Notes: a model not told the origin generated them from the sequence alone. 64,000 nucleotides of DNA from Rhabdornis inornatus (GCA_013397075.1 VWZS01009934.1:1178001-1242000), one strand, 5' to 3'. Positions 1-14,322 are shown, numbered from the stretch's first letter. Numbers and translations: made by a program.

Positions 1-479
1 TGCTGCTGCCTGGCACCCCAATCCACACTGCTACCTTGGCTGAGCTTCTTTCTGCCCTGCTTCACCCCCTGCCCTGGGCCTGCACCCTCAACTTTTCTCC
101 TTTGCCTGCGTTCTTTCTGATCACTGCCTAAAGACATCTCTTCTTGCTTAATCCCTACAGCTGCTCTCATTTGTGACTCCAAGCCATGATTGCAACAGGG
201 TCATTAATTGCATTTCTTTAGCAGGTAGATGGTGTTAGCTGTTAACACGCTATTGTGAAGTGAATGCTTTCCTCTGACCTAGTAGCTACTTAATGAGAAA
301 CTTATTTTGCCTGACTTATGGAAATAGTGGTTTTGGATAAAAAGGAAGTATAGCACTAAATACTTTGTTTTCCTCTCCTTTTCTTTATCCAATGAATTGT
401 CTTTATAAAATGCCTTGAGGAGGATCCAAGGGACAAGAGCACTTTTCTAAACCGAGGTTTTGGCTGGGGATGACGTTTC

Positions 480-660
480 CTGGCTTTGCCCTTTGCTGGC
501 CAAGTCCCGAGCAGAGCTGTGCCCGTTGCCCTTCCGGCACAGGGCGGCGTTCCCGGCGGAGCCTGGCGGCAGCGGCACCAGCAGATGGCACCGCTGGAGA
601 GCCAGATGTGCTGGGAAGGGACCGAGCCGCGGGAACGGAGTATGCCGGGCAGGGGAAAAC
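480..660. promoter_or_regulatory. Isolated GC-rich, CpG-dense patch
   Basis: About 180 bases are clearly richer in G+C and CpG than the surrounding DNA; CpGs cluster between about 508 and 655. Several short frames are open in both directions, as expected for GC-rich sequence, and none resembles a known protein. It may be a small CpG island or regulatory element, or a decayed repeat. Confidence 0.4.
578..591 (+). promoter_or_regulatory. CTCF-type core motif
   Basis: CCAGCAGATGGCAC fits the CTCF core consensus CCASYAGRKGGCRS at every position and sits inside the CpG-dense patch. Binding is not shown by sequence alone; a match to this consensus is moderately rare by chance. Confidence 0.45.
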
Positions 661-775
661 GGGAAAACGTCTTTCTTCCCTTATCTAACTGCCCATTCAA
701 AACGGACACTCTGCATTTCAACAGCTTTTTTTTTCCTTTTTTCTTTTCCGTGGGGCAAAAATGTGCGCACAGTTT

Positions 776-793
776 AAAAAAAAAAAAAAAAAG
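776..793 (+). repeat. A18 homopolymer
   Basis: Eighteen A residues in a row; no retroposon body is recognisable on its 5' side. Confidence 0.9.
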
Positions 794-1362
794 ACTGTGA
801 TCAAGAAGTAGTTTCCCACTCCACACACACACCAAGTGTAGTAACATCAAGCATATGGTATTTTGCTTTCCTACGAGGTGTGTGGGGTTAGACGTTCAGG
901 CAGAATGGCCAGGATGCACTCCGTTAAATTAATATCAGGCTGGTTTGAAACTTGTTACTAAACTTTTGGGAAAAAAAAAAACAACAAAGCTGTATTTGTA
1001 CAATTTTCAAAGCGGGTGGGGGGAAACAACCCTCCCCAGCTAGCCACTGTGCAGGAGGAAAGGGAAGGCTCTGCATTTAATGAACCTGCTTTGTACTCAC
1101 ACTGGTGTCTGTGTCAGATCCCTTGTGTTGCAGTGCTTGGCAGAGCATTTGTTTTTATGTACCTCCACTGAAGGTTGTGGACTTTGAAAAGGCTGTCCCC
1201 AAACGGTCTTCTAAATGCAAATTCCAGAGTTGCTATTCCCAGCTTCTCTGGGGTCTTCAAAAGGCAGCTAAAATGTTAGAGGAAAACTCCAAGGTTATTT
1301 TTGGGGGACTACTTAAGAGTTGCACTTCAGAGAGCATCTCTATATCAAGGCATTCTGGATTA

Positions 1363-1407
1363 TTTTTGGTTTTGTTTTTTTTGTTTGTTTGTTGTTTTTT
1401 TTTTTTT
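1363..1407 (+). repeat. T-rich, TTTG-type simple sequence
   Basis: Low-complexity T tract interrupted by G, ending in CAG. A second T/G-rich run follows at about 1459-1486. Confidence 0.8.
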
Positions 1408-4400
1408 CAGGAAAGCTTGCTTCAAATACACACTGAGGACACAGTGTTTCTTAGTCTTCTTGTTTTGTTTTGGGTTTTTTTTTTTCTAATTCAGAGAAGG
1501 ATTAGCAATGTCATTCATTGTTAGAACTGAAGTGGGTTCAATGCCCTAGGACCAAATGCACTTTATAATGTGCTGTATTTCTTCTTATTGAAAATGTTAA
1601 TTATCTTTTTATAGACAGATGGCACTGGAGTGTAGCAAATGTGTGGTGAACCTGCACTCATAAACAGTTGGTGAATTTAGTGTGTACAGGTTCCAATTAA
1701 GTTTAATTCTGTTTTAGGGTTACTAGATTGATAGTAGGGTAATTAATTTCACATATCTTGGGAGTAGAAGAACTTGTTTTGGGACACTAAGTTAAAATAT
1801 ACTTAATTTGTATCATTGTGATTAATCTTGATGATTTAGAATAGGGCTTTAAACCAAATATCTACAAAATTAATCTCTTTAGTCTCTAATGATGACCAAG
1901 ACCAAAATAAACTTCTGTAATGCTGTTCAAATAGTAAGAACATATTTTCAGCTCTGTGATGGAGATTATAAAAGAAGGCTTGAATAAGTCTCAAATTTTT
2001 TTGGTTTTGGTGCTCTGCTTTAGCCAAGGATATTCATGTTTTTGTTCCTTAGTATTTTTTACTTAAATTCATTGAAATATTTGATAATTAGGCACTTACG
2101 ATGTAAAACAAGTGTGAGAGTTTCTGGAATGGAAATGTCTTTATATTACTGAAGCAGATTAATTGTCCTTCTTTATGACTGCTGTAGGGAAATTACACTG
2201 TGAAAATCAGATCCAGAAGGGAGTTTGATTCACTCTTTATGATCCCTGCATTTGCTGTTCTTTTCATATGATTCTTTTTTTTCTTTATGGTCTCTAATGT
2301 GCCTATTTTTTTCCCTCTGAGTAATTTTCTTCATAAGCACTAGTAGTAGTAGATTGCATTTCTGTATAAACTATCTTGTAACTGAATTCAGGTGAAGGTA
2401 ACTTGAGTTATTGAAACAACAACATTGGGGTTGGAGAAAACTTGCAATATTACCCACTGTGACTTTTTCTTTGTGTAAGTATTCAACGATGAATTTCACT
2501 GTAATGATAAATATTTTCCAAGCAAGTTGAGAGAAGGCTTTAACTACAGCATCTCCTGTCTCTTGGCTGGTTTTAACTGAATGTTTGTTAAACTAGCTAT
2601 TCTGATAAACAGGATGCCAAAGCAAGAGGAAGGAGTGTTCTGTAACTACCTCATGATAAATACTCTGGTCACTGTTAGGTGCTAAACATCAGATGGGCCA
2701 GTTTTTTCCTGAATGCTACATATTTTATGGGCTAGATGCAACTGAACAAGAGCCATATGTCTGTGTTAAGACAAATAAAGATTGTATTGGTTAGTTCAGC
2801 TGGCTTTCCCTTTCTATAGTCTTGTACTTTGTACATATGCACAAGAAAGCAGAGACACTTCCTTGTTTACCTACATTTCATGTCAGGAAGATGCCAGCCT
2901 CTTCAGCTGGCACAGCAGAGCCAGAAGAAAGGTGGTAACTCCAGATGGGAGCCCTACAATCATCCTACCTGATCCTTCAACTAGTAGGAAGTTTTAAGGG
3001 GATGAGTAGTAAACTGACCTCCTTGAAACATTTTATTTCCCTATGTTTTTTTTCTGCTCTTGTTAGCCACAGTTTCTACGGTGCAGTGTATTACCAAAGC
3101 AGAAGCCCTACATTGTTTGTTTCATGCAAGTAGAAGGAATAATACCTCAATTTACAACATTTACCAATACTTGCTGCTGTTCCTCATAAACCCTTATGTA
3201 AAAAACAAAAACAACAACAATAAAAAGGCAAAAAAAGCCTTTCCCAAATCCCCTACTTGGCAAAAAACTTGAAGCAGTTTTTTTGCACAGGTCCACACTC
3301 CTTGCAATGTCACCTTGACCCCTCAGCTGCAAAGCTGCTGGCTTAGCCAGGAGAGAAGCTTGCTTATGGCACTCTGGAGAGCAGAGAAAACTATGGATTT
3401 TTCTCTGTTATCTTCCATTCTCTTCTCATCATAGTGTCTTGGAACTAAAAATACTTGTTAGAATGAAAGACATGTTTAATAAGTATTCCTGTTGAAAAAG
3501 CCATGTCTTGGGGCATATTTAAATGTTGGTAAATTCTTTCTTTGTGAAAGTGGCTATTCAGAGTTAGAACCAGAAGGACACATCTGGGGCCCCATAAAAT
3601 CCCAAGCAAGTTAGTGTAGTTGTATTGTACAGTTTTATTCTCAAAACCACACCCAGATGGGTTCGAATCTAAGCACTGTGTAGGCTCAACACCTCTGAAG
3701 CTGGCTTCTGACCATGGGCTTTGGTCACTGACCTGCGCAGCAGAAACATGAAGCAAGTCTCATAAAGAGTCTAAAAAAGACTATATATTAAATGAGAGCA
3801 TAATTTTTCATTTATGAGTCAAAAGTAATTTCTAAAAAAATATAATTTTTTTAAAAAGTATTGAATGCCCACCCAGAACTTTTTCTTTTCCAGTGTGATT
3901 TTTGATTTTCTAATAAGAAAAGTGGTTTTTAAGATCAGCTGAAAACATCAACTTCTTTTAGAAATTTTATTTAAAATTATCCAGTTGCAAGATGTGGGGT
4001 GGCAGTGCTTGGATCAGAGGCGGAAAAACAAATCCTGTTTTTAAACTGGACACAGCACTTAGATAATTCTGTCTTTGAAACGAAAAAAAAACACTGCAGG
4101 TTCTTTGCTACCCTTTTCAGTTTCTTGATGTAAAACAGAGAGATGAGCACCTGTATGAGACAGTAGTTTGTGTCCCTCTTTGCCAGAAATCTAGCATTTA
4201 TTATCTGTTGCTGGGTGCCTAGTTCAGCTTTCATGCTGTCGAGTAAGAAAATAATAATACTGAGAAGCATTAAATAGTGACAAGTAAATATGTTAGAGGT
4301 GATCATACTGAGCTTCTACTATACTTATAAAGTTCATGGGATGTTTGACTTGTCTTCTTTTGAGGCAAAGAATCTGCTCAAATGCTTGTCAGTAGTGAAC

Positions 4401-5975
4401 TGGAGTCAAAGACCTCTTAAACATTTTTCTTTTGATAAATTCCCCTTAGGTAGAGGGCTCAGATTAGGATGCTCTGTGGTTCATAGGTGTTTTTCAGAGT
4501 TGAGTTGACGTGGGGTTAATTCCTGCTCAGATTGAAGCGGAGGCAGTGCCATTAGTGACACTGAGGTTTTATCTAATGCTGCTGAGACCAAATCAAACCC
4601 CCAATTTTCTGCATGATAAAGGCTGTTATTGAGAGTTGCTGGGAATTTTGTTTGCTGAAATAAATTTAATAGAGAAATGCAGAGATTCTTCTGCCTGATC
4701 AGATCTTTTTTAAGGCTTTGCCTCCAAAGACAGTATCCTGATGTGAGCATGCTGCTTCACAGAACAATTAATTATCTTATCTATATAAAATCTATGGACC
4801 TGATTTGTATCCCAGAGGGTGCTATTTCCTTTTGTTAGGTGATCTGTGGGAAATCCAGCCTGAACAGGGACCTTGGGCAGACAAGAAGGAGACTGAGAGG
4901 GCTCTGGGAGACTTAGCATCTCTGCTGACAAAAAGAGTTTCTTCTCTCACCTTTAACTTTGTGAAAAAGACCTTTTTGGTCTTGGATTACTTTACTTAAA
5001 CCCACTAACTAGCCTCTGAGGCTGACACTGAAATTATTCTACCTACTAATTTCACACATAAAGTACCCAGAAATGATTATTTACAGAAATAATCAAATTA
5101 CATTGGAACAAATAAAACCTAATTGACATAAAATTATATTGAAGCAATATAATTTCAGCCTGGATAGTTGAAACCCTTTAGGTACGGTTATGAAACACTT
5201 TACAAAGTCAGTTATAAATAAATGCATTATAATGTTAATATATTATTAGTCAAAACCCAAATTAATCTTGAGTTTTGCTTAAAGTAGAATTTGCAAAGTT
5301 GATTCACTGCTGCATCACTAGACCACCTTTTAATACTGCTTTTCCCATTGCTGTTAATTTTCTATGTTACTCTTAGTTTATTCTTTCTCCAATCCATTTA
5401 GGTAGTTTGGCATGGGGCCATATGCTTCTAAGTCTTCCATGATTCTTCTGTACTTCATTTCACAGCTGGAACCTTTTGCTCAGCCTCTTGCTGCAGAGCA
5501 GGGTGCCCAATGTCACCCTTTGAGCTGCTAAGGGCTCTGGGCTAGCTTCCTTTGGCAGCTGTTAGTCCCTTGATTGTATGTCCCTTTTGCTCTGGTTTGC
5601 AGAACCCCTGTAGCAGTGGGGGTACTGAGCCATCCTGAAGTCTCTGAGCTGCTGTAATCCTGCTTGGAATAATTGAGGAAGTGTACTGCTGACTTACTGC
5701 AAATAGAAAGCAGAGCCAGCACAAAATGGGATTGCAGTAAATGTAGCAGCAAGTGTACATCAGGGTCTCACAGAGCAGCACTTACACTTCCCTTTGCAGA
5801 TGCTGGTTGTTTAAGATCAGACAGAAAGGGCACAAGTTCTCCCTGTAGTCTCCAATTTACTCAGATGTCTCAGAGAAGCAGCAGCAAATTGCAGGATTTA
5901 GTGTCATGGGCTGTCCTGTGTCAGGCTGGCTTCAACCTCACACATGTAAGCATATCAGCCACCATGTGTCTATGC

Positions 5976-6085
5976 CCCATCCCTGGAAGTGTCCAATGCC
6001 AAGATGGATGGGGCCCTGAGCAGCCTGGTCTAGTGGAAGGTGTCTCTGCCCATGGCAAAATGGTTAAAACTGGATATTCTTGAAT
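5976..6085 (+). mobile_element. CR1 LINE, fragment near the 3' end
   Basis: The sequence CCATCCCTGGAAGTGTCCAA, then GCAGCCTGGTCTAGTGGAAG and CTGCCCATGG, matches the 3' untranslated region of avian CR1 elements on the plus strand. The element decays after about 6085, and the usual terminal octamer repeats are not preserved. The surrounding 136-codon open frame (5673-6083) owes its length partly to this repeat and is not a gene. Confidence 0.85.
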
Positions 6086-9000
6086 GTCCCTTACTTAAAT
6101 CATGTAACCCTTTAACTCAAACTATTCTACTCTTATGAAATGGTTCTTCCATGCTCCAGTTCCTGAGGGTGCTGGGCTCCTCTGCAGGGTGACCAGCCAT
6201 GCTAAGGCTGCTGCTGTCCCCAGTGTCCCTGCTCCTCACTCATTAAGGGAGGGTCTCTGTGCTGCAGCCTGCAATTGTAGGAAATGCTCCACCAGTCCCT
6301 GGAGGGAGACCATCCACTCAGGACACACCACTAGGCACAGTGGTGTGGGGCCTGGAAACAGTACTAAGGATGTCCTTCCTTGGGAATAGCTCCTGCCTTA
6401 AGTTGGGCCCTTTCCCATGTGCTTGGCTTATGATGCAGTACTGATGGGAAGAGTTCCTCTCTCTTTTTGAGCAGCTTCCACGGGCTGCAGGCGGGCTCCT
6501 TGGCATTGCCTTCCATTACTGCTTGAGTTTTTCTTCTTCTTCTTTTTTCCTCCTTTTAAATTTTTTTTGGTTTTGGCAACTTGTAGCAGGTCCAATCTAG
6601 CGTCCCATTTCAAGCAGCTCTGATTACCAGGTCCATGGTTTTAAATCCTGCTGCACTGAAATCAGCTATTTCCTCATTGCCATCCCCACCTATGACACCT
6701 GTTTTACTCTGAGTGCATATGTTACCCCATGTGTTGCACCAGAACTTCAGTTTTTAGTGTTTGGCTGTTCTTTGGGCTATGTAGAAGTAATGTCTTTGTG
6801 ATAAGCATAACTATGCTGATTTATTTATGTCATGTTGCTGAAGTTGATGCAGATTCAAGCATGTATAACAATTGCTTACATTTTCTACCATAACAGAATT
6901 ACTCAATTAAACAAAAGCTGATTAAGTTGTAGCCCTTGACAGAGAGAAACAGAGCAATTCTCAGGACTCTTCTTGATAGAATGATGCTTGCTAATGCTTC
7001 TACATTTTAAGACAGTAAAACCTGTGCATTACTTACTACTTCAAAGTCATGAAAACTACACACTCCCTAGGCTGATCAAACACAGATTTTTCAAGAGAAG
7101 GCTCCATACTGGAAGTCTCCAAGGATATTGCTTCCATTTACTATGTGTTATACAAATAGTCTATCATCTCATGCGGTTGGAAGGAAAACAAAAGAAATTA
7201 AGCAATCCAGCATCATAGTATGGAATGTTTATCAGCATGTGTTTTAAAGGAATATATTACTCACTTTGAATCTCTTGCTAACAAAAACCTTCTCTATCCC
7301 CCACATTGCCACATATATTCTGGTTTTATGTCAAAAAAAGAAATGTCTTGTGAACATCTAAAGATATTTAGGGAGGAATCTGTATTTTCCCTGCACTGTG
7401 TAAGCATTCCAACTGCGCATAGGAAATCACAACTCATTTTAAAATAATTTGAATAACTTATGCTTTAATTTCCTAATGTTTTGACATCTTGAATGTACAA
7501 AAGTATCTTGGAATATATGAACTGATGGTGTGAAAATTTAATTTCTAACAAGAAACTGAATTTTAGGATGGCAATTCTAAATAAAGGATCTGTTGTTGAT
7601 CCAAACCTGATTCTTGTCTCCCACCATTTCTTCAAGCTGGGATTAAACCAAACACTTGTGTTCACTTTATCAATTTTGCTGAAACACATATGTCTATTAT
7701 TTTTAAAGTGGCAGAGTTATCTGAGTATATCTGCCTAAACTGCAAGGGAGATTTATCTAGAGCTCTAAACTAAGCCAAGACATTCTACATAACATTTTGT
7801 GAGGTACTTAGCTGCTGGCAGGTGTTAAACCATGACAGATACCTAATCTCTTCACCAGAAAATGTTGTTGAGAAATCTGTTGCCTATATCAGAATTCAAC
7901 CTTTCGGTGAATCATTGGGAAGCCTAAGATGTTTATTTGAGTAGAGGACTGCATTTCAATTTGCCTCTTATGGAGGGTGTCATGAGTGAAACCAGAGGCA
8001 GCCATAGGTGGAAGCAGCCAAGGGCTACTCACCAGTCCTGCTAGAACTGCAACATTTTGTGGTTCCTCTTGTTGCCCACATTTGACAACACAAAATTGCA
8101 AGGACAATAGAAGCTCAGTGACTTGCTTCTTTGCTTGCCATCTTCAATAGTGCCTTCTTGGTGACATCAAAGATGATACAACCTGCATTTTTGTTGGCTC
8201 CTTTTGCTCTTTGGGTAACTCCTGGGGCTCGTTAGGAGCCGTGCTGGCAGCTGACATACAAACAGGTGAGGACTAAAAGCTGCTAACCTTCCATACCTCA
8301 TCATGTAATCCTTTTCTCTCTTCCCAGACTGTCAGTGGCAAGCATGTACCAGACAAATGGTGACTGAGACATGACACTGCTGCAGCATTAGGAGCTCACT
8401 GATCCCAGAACTATGCTACAGCTTCTCTTCAGGTTTTCCTCTCTGTGTGCCAGAGGGGAGGCAGTATATCCCTGAAGAGAACATGGCTAGGAAGGTATCC
8501 TCACCTTTCCTTTGCATATTGGACCCAAGCAGCACCCTAAAGAGTGCACATGCTTCATTAAGGTGACTGCACCAACTCTGGTTTAATGATCTAAAAGAAA
8601 GAACTTCCTTCCACAGCTTGCTTGTGGTGAGAAATGATGAGAGATGCAGCCTCAGCACTCGTCCTTGTTTCAATGCTGCTGCACCAGATGCTGTACACAT
8701 TGCAAAGACAGACACAAGGACAGGAACTGTTCTGTTTGCATTTTCAAGCCTCAAGGTAGCCTGCAGTGTGAATTACGTTAGCAGTGCCAGCAGACAGTTT
8801 TAAGTTTCCAGAACCCAAAGAGCTGCTACTATCATCATCTTATGCTGTGTTACCACAATAAAGCAATAAGCAGTGCCAGACTTTACATGTTCCCATTTTA
8901 AGTTTCTCAATTGAAATAGAATGTTATCAGCTGTCTAGTGTCACTTGTATCCTTAAATATACTGCAGGGAGGTCTTGCTGAGTTATTTTGTAATATCAGG

Positions 9001-12000
9001 TGTGACGAGTCTGAAAGACAGTGAACTAAATTAGTGCTTCAGTGCCTCACATGCAGAAAGAGGCTCTTTTAAAGCTGAAGGATGTATCTCCTGTTGGAGA
9101 ATAAGTGTTCAAGGCTCTGTTCCACAGCAGGCTACTTGTATGGTTTGGAAACATCACTCAGAAGCAGACACTTGCACACTGTTATCATTGCATACTGGTG
9201 CCTATCTTGTCCTCCGTTTAAAGAAAATAAATCTTTGCACACTTTGTCTGTGGCTGTATCTCTGTCTTGTTTTCACAGAGGAACATAGCTGTGCTCTGTA
9301 CCCAAGGCATGATAGAGAGAAGTACATTGAAAGGTCATCTGACACTAATTTAATGGGGACTCTATAAGCATTTTAAATAGTAGTTTCTATTAGGCTCTGA
9401 GACCAAACTGCATTTCTTTAAAATGAGTTTCGACCGCAAAGTCAGTGAATTAAAAACCTGCTATACTCCTCGGAGAAACCTAAAGAATACTCCAGGAATG
9501 AGGGAGGAAGGCTAGTCTGTGGTGTTGCAGAAGTATCATATTCTCTCATTAGGGATTTATCCTTATGGAGCTGACTTTGGTGACTTTTATGTGCCTTTGC
9601 AGGCAGTTTTGTGTGAGACCCTGCCACAGGTTTCTGTGCTACTCCAAGGTGTGAAGGGACCTGCACTGCACCCTCTACAAACCACCTTTCTTCAAAGTCT
9701 TTGGCAGCTCCAAATCTTGCCAGAACTGACAGTTGTGTTCTGAAGTCCTGCTCCTTTAGATCTGGCTGATTTAGCTTTTGGCAACAAAATGGGAGCTGTA
9801 TGGAATCATCTCAGCCCACTCTCAAGCAGGTCAGGCAGGATCATGTCAAATCTTATGAGTGATGAATAAAATGCAGTCTCAGGCTGTGTGATGATATTAA
9901 ATCATCTGATGTGATGGTGAAACTTGAATTCTGAATGTTCCCTTTTTACTTAACATTTTTTACCTCAGCTATGAAGCTTAGTGTGGAAAAGGCTGCTTGT
10001 CTAAAACCAAACCATCTCTATGCATTTCTACCTTCCAGTCTGAGAGTATCAGCTATGTGTCCTCAGTAGAACCAAACTTGTCATATACTCAGGTAACTCT
10101 GCTACCATAAAAATAATAAAACTGTGTTCCAGCAAAACTGATAAATAAAGTGAACACAAGTGTTTTGTTTAATCCCAACCTGGAGAAATGGTGGGAGGCA
10201 AGAAAGGAAAAACGTAAAGTTAATACTCAGAAACTTCTTTGTGCAGAGGAAGGTGAAGGAAACCTCACAGACTGAGTTATTAACAGTGATTTTTGACATT
10301 TTTTTAGTTGGCATCTCTTTTTATACTCTCCCTAAATAAGTTTGCTGTCTCATTGCAATGTAATTCAAAAAGAATAACAATGGATAAAACCCCATTTAAA
10401 AGTAGTATTTTGGCTTCACTACCTCTGCCTAACTAAAATGTAGATAAAAGACTAACTAGTGGAAAAACACATGCCATGTTCCTCTATTTCCTGAATTATC
10501 CTGAAATCCAGTCAGATCCTTTTTAGCAGCATAGCTCCCCCATCCAAACTTCAATGCCATTTTACCTGATTGTGTGTGCCTTTGTCAGATCTCCAGGGCT
10601 TCCCTCTGTCTCCGTGTTTAGAGTGAAAGCTACATGGTAGAAGATAATTTCTAATGCTGTCACTTCGACTTTTCTGTTTTGGAGCTTCTAGAAACAGTAA
10701 ATAGAAATTCTGGCTTCTAAACTGAAATAGTGGTATACTCTTCCATGAGAGACTTTTTTCCTGTGGCTGTGACAACTTATTTGTCCTCTCAGATTGCGCC
10801 TGCACATGCTGTGCATCTTGTTCATTGTTCATAAGCCCAAAATTAACAACAGTAAGTGAATGATCTGGCTAAAGCATTACATTATTGCAACTGACAGTCT
10901 TGGAGAGGTGATAGAGAAACCTTCTTTTCGTTCCCTAGAATTAAAAAATGCCGCCCCAAATCTATACTTTTATTCACTACTAAGATTTTACTAGTCAACA
11001 CTAGCAGTGAGTCTTGTATTTTGTGTGGGTTTTGTATAGAAAGAAAAACTGTTAAGCATTATCAAAGGCTGTTTTCCAGCTGAAATCCAATAAGATTTAT
11101 CATTCTGTCCCCTCCTTTACTTGTAATAAAAACTGTTGTTTAATTGAAGTCATATTGCTACTTCTGAGTAAACTGTTTTGGCTGTTATGAAAATTCCAAC
11201 AATCCATAACATCTGTATTTCAGACTGCAGACCTAAAACTATGTCAACAGTTACCTAATTCGATGTTTCTAAGTGCACTATTGCTCACTGTTGGGCCGCA
11301 TCAGTCCTTGAAAAGGCTCTTAAAAATGTATCTAGACAATATAGGTTCATAAATCTGGGCTATAGTCTTTTGCAGTAGATAAGCTGATATGTCAACAGTT
11401 GGGGAATTTAGTAAATCAGTCCAGCCAAGCAAGCCAGGTTAACACAAGGATTCTAAATACTTTGCTAGCCAGTGAAAACTGAGCCAGAACTGGGTTACAG
11501 TGTGATCACGTCAGCAGCTTCTCCAGAGTCCTGAGGATTTTGTAGCAAACAGCAGCACGACTGAAGTATAATTAGGGCATTTGCCTGTCCTCAGACTGGT
11601 CCAACCAGCATCTACACTCATAATGAACAGACATAGCCTCTCTCCTAGGTATGGGGGTAACTCTGAGGGTTCAGGCAGAAATTAACTTTCCTCTGGAAAT
11701 TTTATATAAATTTCATAGCACTTCTATGCTAAAAAAACCAAATCAAACAAAGCACTCATTTCTAAACAAAAATCTGGATTTTCCATAGCAAAAATGTATG
11801 GCCAAGTATGCCATCTGAACATATCTCCAGGGATATCACATCTCAAATACAGGGACTAATCATTCTTTCATAATAAATATTAAAACTTTTTCTAAATTAG
11901 TTAATTTAATTAAATACTTCTTAATAAAGGTGTGACAGCCCATCTCTTCCTGCAACATGCAGGCAGATGTATACTGGCAAGTAGAGGCAGTTACTGGTGC

Positions 12001-14155
12001 TTGTCAAGGACTGTGGAGGAAGCAGTAGGTGGCAGGACATCAGAGAGGAAGACTAGAAGGAAGAGACTGGATTGGACGAAAATGCACAAGCATCCTTTGA
12101 CAGGATGTGCAAATGGTGGCCAAGAGGCAGCCTGGCAGTCCTGAGAAGCAGTCAGGGCCAGCTCAGAGGCACTCAAGAGCCAGTCAAAGCACAAACCCCA
12201 TCACCCCCACCACCTGTGGGTATCACCAGGAAAGGCTCAGCTCTTTCCCAGCTGCTTGTGCTAACATCAGTCACAGATGGTGCATAGGGCTTGAATCTCT
12301 CAGTCATTGTCCAACATAAGGATGTTGGACTAACTTGCCCAGCTTGAATTCTAAACAAAGGTTTCTGACTCCAGCTCCATCCCTGCACAAATTGCTCAAC
12401 AAATAGTTTTAAGTAATAAATCTGCAAAAATAATGACTTGCAAAGACAGAGAGGAAGCTTTCTTTGCTTAGTAATTGATATGCTAGAAAATCACTTCTTG
12501 CTGCTGTTATTAAAGAATCCAGCTCAACTGATGAAAGTTCATATTTCACATCTTTTTTGGCAACACAGGGACAAGCTATAATTTTACTTATTAAACACAA
12601 ACTGGTATAATTTTGTAATTCAAAAGACTTTGCAGTAAATTAATCATCAGAATAATTACTCGCCTGCTTTGATTTAAATCAATCTAAGGAGTAACCAAAG
12701 GCTTTTTAAAGTTGGTTGGGTTTTGTTTTGCTTTTTTTTTCCCCAAAGCACACTTCAGATAACAAGGAATATTTACTAAGAATATTTTAAAAAGCATTAA
12801 ACATTTAAATGTTTAAAAACATTTTAAAATGTTTCCCCCTCTCAGAATAAAACAAACTCCTGTCACATCTTCATGAGGATTCCACGCCCTGGGAAGTAGA
12901 ATGCAACTTGCCTTTCCCCTCCATCTCCATGGAAAGTTTTAGTGTGGAAAATAACAAGCAGGATGTCTTCAGCTCTGTCAATAACCAGAATCTGCATCAG
13001 TACCAGGTAACTCTGCTCACATGTATCTCACAAATCTTGCTGGAAGTCACAGGAGAAGGAGCAGAAGCACATGCCCATGAGAACTGAAAGGAGAGATCCA
13101 TGCAAATGCCAGCACCAGTTGAGCCACCTGCCTAATCCCACCCCATGCCAATCCAGGCAGTTTTACAATGGATTTTTGCCAGCTGTGTGCTAGCAGTTTA
13201 ACAGCAAAAAATGCCACAGTGATGCTCCTACTGTCAGTGCACTGGTTGCCACAGATAAGAGGAAAGATTTTGCCACCTGGATGTCTCTCTTGCTCAAGAG
13301 AACAAGCACAAGCACCTTCTGCTTCTCCAGTTTCAAGACACTTACAGGGCAAATTATTTTTTTTCTTTTCTTTTAAATTGCCTTATTTATTACAGAATTT
13401 TGCAGGCTTACTAAATGCAATTGTATTTACTGATAGTTATAGTCCATGTTGCAACGTACTCTAATGTAAGTAAATATGTAGCTAAACATGGAACCACAAG
13501 AAAAATTTTAATTGCAAGAGAAAGATTTCTGTCTGCCTACACATTGTGTTTGTTTAATGTCGACTTCTCTTCCCATAGTAGAGAAATGCTACATCCATGT
13601 TTAAAATCAGAAGTATTGACAAAATCTACTGAGTGCATAAAGCTGTTCTGACAAAACACAAGTGCCTGCCGTGCTGCAGCTACGAAAATGAAACAGCTCG
13701 TCAATTTACCAAAACTCTGCCTACAGACAGGGTATTCTCAGGCTTTAGGAAACCTGATGCTTTTCTCATGCAGGAAGAAATCCTCATCATGCTGAACTCA
13801 GAGAGAAACTGCTGCTGACTTGAGCACAGCCAAATGCTACAAGACTGACAGGGCTATCATTATGCTTTAAAATTCAGCTTATGCACATGCGTCCACTAAT
13901 AGGAACTGCAACAGCAGAAAGGTGTAATGCAACAGTTACAAGGGAACTGAAAAATCCAGAAAGAAGATGATGCAGTTCAAGATTAATCTTGCAAAAAACA
14001 TAATCTGAATAGGAGATCAAATGTTTAAAAATGTTTTTCCCTTAGCATGTCAAAATCTCGTATTTCTTAGGCTGTCTGTCACAGACTACTGTCAGAAATG
14101 GAGACAGAATCTGCTGGTTGAATTACAGTGTAGTTTCCCAAGGACTGAGCCAACA
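6086..14155. other. Intergenic DNA between a CR1 fragment and TMEM200C
   Basis: No gene is supported. The only notable items are a pyrimidine/T-rich run near 6530-6570, a somewhat GC-richer stretch at about 11.93-12.36 kb, a 9-bp hairpin at 12309-12330 (GTCCAACAT, loop AAGG, ATGTTGGAC), and two adjacent AT-rich palindromes near 12.8 kb. Open frames here are below 115 codons and have no recognisable domains. Confidence 0.7.
12797..12834. repeat. Two adjacent perfect AT-rich palindromes
   Basis: A 20-bp perfect palindrome (TTAAACATTTAAATGTTTAA, 12797-12816) is directly followed by an 18-bp one (AAACATTTTAAAATGTTT, 12817-12834). They could form cruciforms. Each contains AAACATTT...AAATGTTT, so they may be diverged copies of one unit. 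Confidence 0.85.
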
Positions 14156-14322
14156 TTTATTTTGAAATTACACATAAATTATTAATTACCTCCTTAAAAG
14201 TATAAGCAAGCCTTTGGCTTCATAGCATTTCTATAATCTTTCACATAAAATGAAACAGTTTGTGATATCTGTAATTACTTACCAAATAAATAATTTTTTT
14301 TGTAAGTTTTGTTTGTAAATAT

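Larger units (their letters stand above)
1..5975. other. Intergenic DNA downstream of TMEM200C, far part
   Basis: No gene is supported. The stretch is AT-rich with stop codons in all frames at normal density. It holds a GC/CpG patch at about 480-660, an A-run at 776-793 and T/G-rich simple sequence at about 1363-1407. Short open frames near 460-850 and 1105-1524 run into homopolymers and show no recognisable domain. Confidence 0.7.

Noticed and set aside
5673..6083. 136-codon plus-strand open frame
   Set aside because: Its last third is a CR1 3' untranslated fragment and the rest has no known domain.
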